Source of the DNA: an uncultured Ruminococcus sp. | GTDB taxonomy: Bacteria; Bacillota; Clostridia; Oscillospirales; CAG-272 | DNA: 8,234 nucleotides | Direction of reading: 5' to 3' | Assembly (NCBI GenBank): GCA_902797125.1 | Contig: CADBRS010000164.1 | Coordinates: forward strand, 1-8,234 | In this document: positions 1 to 6,338 of the stretch, in pieces | How positions within the stretch are numbered: the first letter of the stretch is position 1 | How the letters are laid out: every line of letters begins with the position of its first letter | Made by a program: the position numbers and the translations under genes | The notes under the pieces: model-generated | Databases searched by the model: none | What the model was told of the DNA's origin: nothing | The model's input: only the letters and a program-made list of their open reading frames with translations

Positions 1-777
1 CGTGCCGATCTCAAAGGCTACAAATCCCGAAGAGAAAGCGTGATGGACGGCAAGCCCCTCATCGTGTTCGAATTCTTCGTGATACCGCCTGTCGATATAG
101 TCCATGACCGGTTCATCCTGGCCGGTCCTGACCCAGAACCGGATGGACTTCACCAGCCAGACGATGCCCAGGATCAGAGGTGGGATAAAACTGAGGAAAC
201 GCATCGCGGAGACGTGCTCGAAAAGCGGGGATACCCGGGTATACTCGTCCCACGAAAGAGATGAGATCTCCGGAAGGATCGCAAAGACGGCGCGGGTGAT
301 GAGCAATGCGTACGTCAGGTATTTGATCCGGTCCACTTCGGACCGCTTCCCTTCTTTTTTGGAGGAGAGCATGAAAGCGTCATCCGATGCCTGAGAAGAC
401 AATTTTTCCAGTCCCTCGAAGAGAGATTTGAATCCGAGGATCCCGAACAGCGCGTTCCCGGCCACGACCAGCATGGTCGCGATCAAAGTCATGGCAGGCC
501 GCTCGTAATCCGAAAGGAATACGAACAGAAGCCAGATCGAAAACAACTGGAGCGCTCCGACCAGGAGACAGCGGAACAAAAGTTTGCGCGCCTTGGCGAT
601 CTTTGCGTTGAAGTCGATCAGACGACGGATGCCGAACAGGATCAGGATATAGCCGATGGCGTCCGGCAGAAAGTCGATGACCATCACGTCCGGATTAAAG
701 AGAAAGAAACTCCCCAGGATCATGAAAAGGATGCCGAAGACCCGTTTTGGCTTTTGTTTAGTTTTATTTGTTTCCAT
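1..777 (-). CDS. Polytopic membrane protein of unknown function, C-terminus cut by window edge
   Basis: An open frame of 259 codons runs from ATG at 777 to the left edge with no stop, so the end of the protein is missing. The start is supported by a GGAGG ribosome site about 7 bases upstream, in the 27-base gap after the preceding gene. The N-terminus is basic (METNKTKQKPKR). Hydrophobic stretches lie near residues 13-28, 38-52, 66-88, 96-118, 152-169 and 194-212, which suggests about six membrane segments. A short D-F-L-P-D-x-I-G-Y motif at 35-43 resembles small clostridial membrane proteins of unknown function (family memory, not a search). After the last membrane segment comes a charged soluble tail (from about residue 213, RFWVRTGQDEPVMDYIDRR). 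It is probably translated from the secA transcript. I do not recognise a function. Its topology resembles that of the neighbouring gene at 805-1515. Confidence 0.85.
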   Translation of the reverse strand, partial: METNKTKQKPKRVFGILFMILGSFFLFNPDVMVIDFLPDAIGYILILFGIRRLIDFNAKIAKARKLLFRCLLVGALQLFSIWLLFVFLSDYERPAMTLIATMLVVAGNALFGILGFKSLFEGLEKLSSQASDDAFMLSSKKEGKRSEVDRIKYLTYALLITRAVFAILPEISSLSWDEYTRVSPLFEHVSAMRFLSFIPPLILGIVWLVKSIRFWVRTGQDEPVMDYIDRRYHEEFEHDEGLAVHHAFSSGFVAFEIGT

Positions 778-804
778 ACAAACGCCTCCGGCAGGTTCGG
801 TCTG

Positions 805-1515
805 CTATTTCTTCTTCCGGTTCTTTTGCTGCTGTTTTTCCTGACGCGCTTTCAGTTTTTCTTCGTAATACTGCTGAGCGCTCTCCACGGCTCTCCTGTC
901 ATGATCCGCTTTCCAAGCCCGCATCTTGTTGACGAAAGCGAACCGGGACGGCTTGACTTCGCCGTCTTCCGGAACGTCCGGCACGATATGGCGGTAGCAG
1001 GAAAAGGTCATCCAGGTCACGGACAGATAGAAAGCGAACATGAGCAGAATAATGGGCAATCCCATCACTTTCACATAGCCTTCGATCTGTACGCCCGGCA
1101 AAACGGACGGGATATAGAGTCCGTAGTAAAGAACTCCCACGATCAGATTTCTCCAGGCGCCGGCCTTTCCCTGATACACGTCCAGTTTTTTGGAGATATC
1201 GTAGACGGCCAGGCAAAGTGCCGTATGGAGAAAGATCATCAGCACCAGCTGGATATATTCCACGACCGTGCCCAGAGTGGAAGTCTCCCCTCCTGACACG
1301 ATGGACTGGATCCCCGTCACGGTCTTCAGGATAGCGATGACAAACAGACCCAGACTGGCGAAAAGCGGCCAGTAAAAGCGCCTGTTATATTGGGAAAGAT
1401 TCCAGAACCCCATGGCCATCACGAAAGAGCCGAGGAGCAGGAAAGCGAATCCCATGGGATTATAGGACAGTACGGAGGCCGTAAAATAGCCGATAGTCAG
1501 TATTCCGAATCCCAT
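805..1515 (-). CDS. Six-segment membrane protein with lysine/glutamine-rich basic tail, unknown function
   Basis: A 236-residue protein. ATG at 1515 lies 3 bases after the secA stop codon, and an in-frame TGA (that same secA stop) precludes any longer ATG start. A GGAAAG sequence inside the secA end is a weak ribosome site at about 12 bases spacing, so translation is probably coupled to secA. Likely membrane segments are near residues 2-17, 21-40, 47-69, 83-106, 123-142 and 150-173. The tail from about 175 is hydrophilic and ends in a strongly basic stretch at 219-236 (EKLKARQEKQQQKNRKKK), with a short helical, Glu/Gln/Lys-rich run before it. There is no recognisable catalytic motif. The basic tail would suit binding to RNA, ribosomes or acidic lipid, but that is only inference. 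It could be a diverged relative of the downstream membrane protein. Confidence 0.85.
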   Translation of the reverse strand: MGFGILTIGYFTASVLSYNPMGFAFLLLGSFVMAMGFWNLSQYNRRFYWPLFASLGLFVIAILKTVTGIQSIVSGGETSTLGTVVEYIQLVLMIFLHTALCLAVYDISKKLDVYQGKAGAWRNLIVGVLYYGLYIPSVLPGVQIEGYVKVMGLPIILLMFAFYLSVTWMTFSCYRHIVPDVPEDGEVKPSRFAFVNKMRAWKADHDRRAVESAQQYYEEKLKARQEKQQQKNRKKK

Positions 1516-1518
1516 GAT

Positions 1519-4269
1519 TCAACTGTTCTTTCCGGTATTGTCGTCTGCGTTTTTAGCACCGCAGCAGACCTTGTACTTTTTGCCCGAACCGCACGGGCAG
1601 GGCCCGTTCAGCGAGGGCTTTGCGGCCTTCTTCAGCAGTTCGCCGGGCTTTCTCTTGGGCGCGTCCGCTTCGGACTGAGCCGTGATCGGGACGGCGACCT
1701 GCACACGCTGCGCGACGTTAGGCGCAGGACGGCATGAGAGCACGCGGCGGACGGTGTTGGTCCGGATCTCGCGGATCATCTCGTCGAACAGATCCGCACC
1801 GGAGATCCGGTATTCCGTCACGGGATCTCTCTGCGCATAGGACTGAAGTCCGATCATTTCTTTCAGATCGTCCATGTCATCGATATGCTGCATCCAGGCC
1901 TCATCGACCGAACGGAGCAAAATCGCACGCTGGACTTCGTTGAACACCTCTTTGGTAAATCTTTCGACCTGTTCGTCGTAGAGATCGATCGCCCTGTTGC
2001 AGTAGGTGTCCATGATCGTACCCTTGTCCGGAGTTCCGCCCTCGAAATCTTCTGGACGGTACAGGATGCCGGACAGCATTTGAGAAAATTCGTCCAGATG
2101 CCATTCGGAAGGATCCTCGGCAGCCGTGATGTTTCCGACTTCTTCCGAAATGACGTCGAGCATCATCTTCTTCACGGTCGGAGAGACGTCCTCGCCGTTG
2201 AGTACGGACCTTCTCTGATCGTAGATCAGATTTCTTTGCTGATTCATGACGTCATCGTAGGACAGGACGTATTTACGGCGTTTGAAGTTGGCGCCTTCAC
2301 GGCGTTTTTGTGCATTTTCGATGGTATTGGAGAGCAGTTTGGAGTCCAGAGGCATATCGTCCGGCAAATGGTTCAGGAAACCGATATTGCCGATCCTGTC
2401 TCCGCCGAACAGCCGGATCATATCGTCCTGGAGAGACAGATAGAATCTGGATTCACCGGGGTCTCCCTGACGTCCGGAACGGCCGCGCAGCTGGTTATCG
2501 ATACGGCGTGATTCGTGCCGCTCGGTGCCCAGGATGAACAAGCCTCCCGCTTCCCTGACCTTGTCCGCTTCTTTGTCGGTCTCGACCTTGAACTCGGCAT
2601 GGAGTTCGGCATATTTTTTGCGGGCGTCCAGGATCTCCGGATCGTCTGTCGGAGTCATGGCGTCGCATTCGCGGATCTGATCCTCTGTATACCCCAGTTC
2701 GCGCATCTTGTCTTTGGCCATATAGCCCGGATTACCTCCGAGCATGATATCCGTTCCACGGCCGGCCATGTTCGTCGAGATGGTCACGGCTTTGAAACGT
2801 CCGGCCTGCGCGATGATATGCGCTTCCATTTCATGATATTTGGCATTGAGCACGTTGTGTGGGATCCCCGCTTTTTTGAGTCTGGCCGAGAGCTCTTCGG
2901 AGCGGTCGATCGTCACGGTACCGACCAGCACGGGCTGGCCTTTGTCGTAACATTCCCTGACCTGCTCCACGATCGCGTCGTATTTGGCCTCGATGGTCTT
3001 GAAGACCCGGTCCGGATGATCGATACGGATCATCGGTTCGTTCGTCGGGACCTCCACGACGTCCAGGTTGTAAATATCTCTGAATTCCTGGTCTTCGGTC
3101 ATGGCGGTACCCGTCATGCCGGACAGTTTTTCATACATGCGGAAATAGTTCTGGAAGGTAATGGTGGCCAGCGTGTTATTCTCTTTCCGGATATCCACGC
3201 CCTCTTTGGCCTCGATGGCCTGATGGAGACCGTTGGAATAACGGCGTCCGGGCATGATACGGCCCGTGAACGCGTCCACGATCATGACGCCTTCCTTGGT
3301 GACCACGTAATCCTGGTCCCTGTGCATGCATCCGTAGGCCCGGATAGCCTGGTTGATATGGTGCGCGATGTCGCTGTGGGAGGGATCGTTCAGGTTGTCG
3401 ATCTTGAAAAATTCCTCGACCGTTCTGGCGCCGTGAGGCGTGAGAACTGCGTTGTTGGCCTTTTCGTCGACGATATAATCTTCTTCGATATCATCGTCGG
3501 ATTCCTTGTTGTCCCGCTCCTTGACGACTTTCTTCTTCATATGGCGGACACAGCGGTCGGCTTGTTTGTAAAGATCGGTGGATTTCTGACCCTGACCTGA
3601 AATGATCAGGGGGTTGCGGGCTTCGTCGATGAGGATGGAGTCGACCTCGTCCACGATCGCGAAATGCATGCCCCGCATGACCATGTTGTCTTTCCAGACT
3701 TCCATGTTGTCTCTCAGGTAGTCGAAACAGATCTCGTTGTTCGTCCCGTAGGTGATATCCGAGCGGTATGCCTGCTGCTTGTCCGCTTTGGACATACCCT
3801 GAACGATCAACCCGGTCGAGAGCCCCAGGAAATTGTAGACTTTGCCCATTTCCTCGCTGTCACGTCTGGCCAGATAGTCGTTGACGGTCACGATGTGAAC
3901 GCCTTTGCCGGTCAATGCGTTGAGATATGCAGGCAATGTGGCGACTAGGGTCTTGCCTTCACCGGTCTTCATTTCTGCGATCCGTCCCTGATGCAGGATG
4001 ATACCGCCCAGGAGCTGAACGTAGAAAGGACGCTTGTTGAGAACTCTGTCATCTGCCTCCCGCACCAGTGCGTAAGCTTCGGGCAGGATGTCGTTGAGTG
4101 TTTCGCCTTTGGCGAGCCTTTCGCGGAATTCATCTGTTTTTCCGCGCATCTCATCGTCTGTGAGATTTTTGTAGGTCGGGCCTAAAGCGTCGATTTTATC
4201 TGCGATCTTTTTGATTTTCTTGATCTGATGCTGGCTGTAAGTGCCGAATATTTTGGATACGATACTCAT
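1519..4269 (-). CDS. secA: SecA, preprotein translocase ATPase
   Basis: SecA is the cytoplasmic motor that binds SecYEG and uses ATP to push unfolded preproteins across the membrane. The 916-residue protein is full length for the family. Visible motifs in order are Walker A KTGEGKT (101-107), the DEVD Walker B box (207-210), preprotein-crosslinking domain through about 220-365, GMTGTA (384-389), NMAGRGTDI (500-508) and RGRSGRQGDPG (595-605) of the second helicase half, then the helical scaffold and wing region. A linker rich in Ala, Lys and Pro leads to the C-terminal zinc site, C891-x-C893-x8-C902-C903, which in the family binds zinc and interacts with SecB or phospholipid. The start is ATG at 4269, with GGAGG 5 bases upstream. 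A longer frame from an in-frame TTG would overlap that ribosome site and is rejected. A 95-base leader separates it from the TPM gene. prfB, a frequent downstream partner in Bacillota, is not next to it here. Confidence 0.98.
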   Translation of the reverse strand: MSIVSKIFGTYSQHQIKKIKKIADKIDALGPTYKNLTDDEMRGKTDEFRERLAKGETLNDILPEAYALVREADDRVLNKRPFYVQLLGGIILHQGRIAEMKTGEGKTLVATLPAYLNALTGKGVHIVTVNDYLARRDSEEMGKVYNFLGLSTGLIVQGMSKADKQQAYRSDITYGTNNEICFDYLRDNMEVWKDNMVMRGMHFAIVDEVDSILIDEARNPLIISGQGQKSTDLYKQADRCVRHMKKKVVKERDNKESDDDIEEDYIVDEKANNAVLTPHGARTVEEFFKIDNLNDPSHSDIAHHINQAIRAYGCMHRDQDYVVTKEGVMIVDAFTGRIMPGRRYSNGLHQAIEAKEGVDIRKENNTLATITFQNYFRMYEKLSGMTGTAMTEDQEFRDIYNLDVVEVPTNEPMIRIDHPDRVFKTIEAKYDAIVEQVRECYDKGQPVLVGTVTIDRSEELSARLKKAGIPHNVLNAKYHEMEAHIIAQAGRFKAVTISTNMAGRGTDIMLGGNPGYMAKDKMRELGYTEDQIRECDAMTPTDDPEILDARKKYAELHAEFKVETDKEADKVREAGGLFILGTERHESRRIDNQLRGRSGRQGDPGESRFYLSLQDDMIRLFGGDRIGNIGFLNHLPDDMPLDSKLLSNTIENAQKRREGANFKRRKYVLSYDDVMNQQRNLIYDQRRSVLNGEDVSPTVKKMMLDVISEEVGNITAAEDPSEWHLDEFSQMLSGILYRPEDFEGGTPDKGTIMDTYCNRAIDLYDEQVERFTKEVFNEVQRAILLRSVDEAWMQHIDDMDDLKEMIGLQSYAQRDPVTEYRISGADLFDEMIREIRTNTVRRVLSCRPAPNVAQRVQVAVPITAQSEADAPKRKPGELLKKAAKPSLNGPCPCGSGKKYKVCCGAKNADDNTGKNS

Positions 4270-4274
4270 TCGTT

Positions 4275-4279
4275 CCTCC
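4275..4279 (-). promoter_or_regulatory. Ribosome binding site deciding the secA start
   Basis: GGAGG on the minus strand, 5 bases before ATG at 4269. An in-frame TTG at 4281 would place the start codon on top of this site, so the ATG giving MSIVSKIFGT is the better start. This N-terminus is also typical of SecA. Confidence 0.85.
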
Positions 4280-4285
4280 AAATGT

Positions 4286-4314
4286 GGTCTTGGGTCTGAT
4301 TAAGGGAAAGACCC
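4286..4314 (-). promoter_or_regulatory. Hairpin with a competing alternative stem in the secA leader
   Basis: In the minus-strand RNA, GGGUCU (4309-4314) can pair with AGACCC (4292-4297) across an 11-base loop. The overlapping GGUCUU (4308-4313) can instead pair with AAGACC (4286-4291). The two stems exclude each other. No U-run follows, so this is not an intrinsic terminator, and neither stem covers the secA ribosome site. A regulatory role is speculation. Confidence 0.3.
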
Positions 4315-4321
4315 GATTCCC

Positions 4322-4350
4322 GTAATAGGTGCCGGAACGGTGTCCGACAA
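4322..4350 (-). promoter_or_regulatory. Weak candidate sigma-A promoter for secA
   Basis: Minus-strand TTGTCG (4345-4350) and TATTAC (4322-4327) are separated by exactly 17 bases. Each box matches the consensus at 4 of 6 positions. Its position in the 95-base gap before secA is suitable, and it would allow secA to be expressed apart from the upstream stress-type genes. The spacer also holds a 7-bp inverted repeat (4330-4336 with 4343-4349, one G-U pair), which would form a stem-loop in readthrough RNA. Matches this weak arise by chance. Confidence 0.3.
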
Positions 4351-4364
4351 GTTGCAGAAATCTC

Positions 4365-5219
4365 TTATCTGCCTCCGCGATGGCCTGAGCCTCCGCCCGC
4401 GCCGCCGGAACTGCCTCCCGAACGTCCTCCGGACGAAGTCTGGATGATCCGCTTGCGGACGTAACTGCCCTTGAAGACGTCGGAGCTGTCGTTCAGTTTC
4501 ATTTTGGTGTAGTGCTCCAGCGGATAGATATTCTGCTTGGTCTTCATGTTGTACTTGAGCACGACACCCAGACACACGAGACCCGCACCGAGCAGCGCGA
4601 TGATGAAAGCGATCAGCAGCACTTTGCCGAACGGTGCGCCGAGCCTGCCTGCATAGGCCTGCCCGCTCTTGTCGAGAAACGCCTCGATACCTTCGATCTT
4701 GGCTTCCGAGTCATCCCTGAATTTCAGGTTGTTGTAGACCTTGCCGTCATCCAGGATGCGGTCGACTTCTTTTTCGGATATGGCCGTCAGCGCATCGCCG
4801 TATGTGTAAAGATCGTAATACCACGGATCGGACCAGGTATAGGAACCTACGATCAGATTCTTGGTGATGACCAAAGCGATGATGTCATCCGAAATGCTCG
4901 CTCCGATCTCGGAGAGCAGATCATCTCCGGTATACCTGTCGTAGGAGTTGTCCATCGGATAGGTCACGACATAGAACAGCACGCTCTTGCCTTTTTTGTC
5001 CAGTTTGCTGCGCTCATCCAAAATCTTCTGGTAGATCCTCTGGATCTGTTCGTCCGAGAAGACGTTGGCCTTGTCCCGGACATAGACGTATGCCGCGGGA
5101 TTCGATGCGTTTGAGCTGCCTGTCTCGGTCTCGGCTGCGGCAAAAAAGCAGAACAACGAGAAAATGAAAAGCAGCGAAAGGACGCACGAAAGACTCTTCA
5201 AAAGGAAATGTTTTTTCAT
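4365..5219 (-). CDS. TPM-domain membrane-anchored protein (YdjH/YgcG-like)
   Basis: A 284-residue protein. Residues 1-28 form a basic-then-hydrophobic signal sequence ending FFAAAE, consistent with export. A TPM domain follows at about 43-190, opening with the family hallmark D-K-A-N-V-F-S (49-55). A membrane segment lies at about 198-221. After it comes a conserved-looking cytoplasmic segment (YPLEHYTKMKLNDSSDVF, 232-249) and a Gly/Ser/Arg-rich tail from 263 to the end. This order (signal, TPM, membrane helix, glycine-rich tail) is that of the YgcG/YdjH family. TPM domains were first named from a thylakoid protein with claimed phosphatase activity, and their role in bacteria is uncertain. 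The ATG has a GGGGGTGG ribosome site and begins 12 bases after the zinc-ribbon gene's stop, so the two are surely cotranscribed. In B. subtilis the counterpart works with YdjG and PspA at the membrane. A similar envelope role is inferred here. Confidence 0.88.
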   Translation of the reverse strand: MKKHFLLKSLSCVLSLLFIFSLFCFFAAAETETGSSNASNPAAYVYVRDKANVFSDEQIQRIYQKILDERSKLDKKGKSVLFYVVTYPMDNSYDRYTGDDLLSEIGASISDDIIALVITKNLIVGSYTWSDPWYYDLYTYGDALTAISEKEVDRILDDGKVYNNLKFRDDSEAKIEGIEAFLDKSGQAYAGRLGAPFGKVLLIAFIIALLGAGLVCLGVVLKYNMKTKQNIYPLEHYTKMKLNDSSDVFKGSYVRKRIIQTSSGGRSGGSSGGAGGGSGHRGGR

Positions 5220-5231
5220 ACCGCCACCCCC

Positions 5232-6290
5232 TTAGAAGAACAACAGACCCAGCACGGTCAGAAGTGCCGTGAGGGGGAGTGCCACAGCGCCGAGCAGAAT
5301 GGCGAGTTTGGAGAAAGCGACCGGCATTTTTCCGTAGATCTTGCCCGTTTCCCCGTTCATGGAAAAGCGCCATGCCTTTCCCTTCTTGTCTTTATATGTC
5401 AGGACCCAGACCGGAAGCAGTGTGTAGTCCCAGTTCGAGTTGTTGACTTTGACATGGATCTTGCCCGGATCCACCGAATTGTATCCCACGACGGTCCGGC
5501 GGAGCAAAGTCGTCGCATAACTGTTCATGCGGCCCTTGACTTCGTCCGTGACGTCTGCGCGCTCGATGTTCCGCTTCTTGGCGAAAAAGCCCTGCAGATA
5601 CGGCGCGTCGTAGTCTCTCATCTTGTCAGACGGATAAGGCAGGATCCCTTCCAGCCATTTTTTGTCCTCGTCGGCATAGGCGGACGTGGTGATATCCTCG
5701 AAATGGATGTCGCCCTGTCTGTGGATCGCGAATTCGGATGTCTCCGTATATTCCACGTTCCCGGTCCTCCAGACGCGGATCCGTCTGGCGCGGGTATCGT
5801 AGGTGCTGTCCGTATCTGCGTCTGTCACCCAGAAAGGATAGTAAACGCCTCTGGCTTTTTCCAGATTCTCTGCATTCCGGAAGTCCCAAGGCGCGAACCA
5901 GCGCTTTTTGGCAAACTTCTCGAACCGGCTGACCGCGTCCTCTTTGGTGATGGAGAACGGGACGATCTTGTGCGGTTTCAGCTGACCGGTCAACCGGCCT
6001 CCGAAAACGACGGGGTTGTTGCAGTAGCAGCAGATATCGGCAGAAGTATTCTCATCGGCAAAGATCTCGGCTCCGCAGCTGGGGCAGGAATATACTTTCA
6101 TCCCCTCGCAGAACGCTTCGGACTCGGCATGCTCGTGCTCCTCTTTCAGTTTGGTGCCGGCTTCGGTCTTTTTCAGATCCGCCTCTGTAAACTCAGACAG
6201 ACAGAATTCGCAGCAGAACAGATCTTTTTCCGGATTGAAAATCAGGCCCGCGCTGCAGTTGGGACATTGATATGTTACGGCTGAAGGCAT
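5232..6290 (-). CDS. TFIIB-type zinc-ribbon membrane protein (YdjG-like)
   Basis: A 352-residue protein with two zinc ribbons at its N-terminus: C9-x2-C12 with C27-x2-C30, and C69-x2-C72 with C87-x2-C90. Both second knuckles carry an extra adjacent cysteine (CCEFC, CCYC). A long soluble region follows (about 105-320) with Trp- and Tyr-rich beta-like stretches such as YYPFWVTDAD and LLPVWVLTYK, which are characteristic of this zinc-ribbon family. One membrane helix closes the protein (about 327-351), so it is tail-anchored with the ribbons in the cytoplasm. ATG at 6290 has AGGAG 5 bases upstream. No DNA-binding role is implied by the TFIIB-type label. In B. subtilis YdjG is encoded beside YdjH, YdjI and the PspA homologue YdjF and helps bring PspA to the membrane. 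The same scaffold role is plausible here, but no pspA is in view. Confidence 0.88.
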   Translation of the reverse strand: MPSAVTYQCPNCSAGLIFNPEKDLFCCEFCLSEFTEADLKKTEAGTKLKEEHEHAESEAFCEGMKVYSCPSCGAEIFADENTSADICCYCNNPVVFGGRLTGQLKPHKIVPFSITKEDAVSRFEKFAKKRWFAPWDFRNAENLEKARGVYYPFWVTDADTDSTYDTRARRIRVWRTGNVEYTETSEFAIHRQGDIHFEDITTSAYADEDKKWLEGILPYPSDKMRDYDAPYLQGFFAKKRNIERADVTDEVKGRMNSYATTLLRRTVVGYNSVDPGKIHVKVNNSNWDYTLLPVWVLTYKDKKGKAWRFSMNGETGKIYGKMPVAFSKLAILLGAVALPLTALLTVLGLLFF

Positions 6291-6338
6291 AATCGCTCCT
6301 CAAAAACTATAATGAATGAATTCCGAGTCAAAGTCGGC

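Noticed and set aside
2515..3600. Plus-strand open frame of 361 codons opposite secA
   Set aside because: secA is unmistakable on the other strand. The antisense product has no recognisable domain.
4330..4349. Intrinsic terminator after the TPM gene
   Set aside because: The stem is followed by CCUAUUACGG and not by a U-run.
5208..6284. Plus-strand open frame of 358 codons opposite the zinc-ribbon gene
   Set aside because: It mirrors a gene with two intact zinc ribbons and a membrane anchor. The long antisense frame follows from that gene's codon use.
6291..6338. Possible internal promoter before the zinc-ribbon gene (TTGACT and TATAGT)
   Set aside because: The boxes are good but the spacer is only 14 bases, too short for sigma-A. 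The gene is 48 bases behind its neighbour and is better explained by cotranscription.
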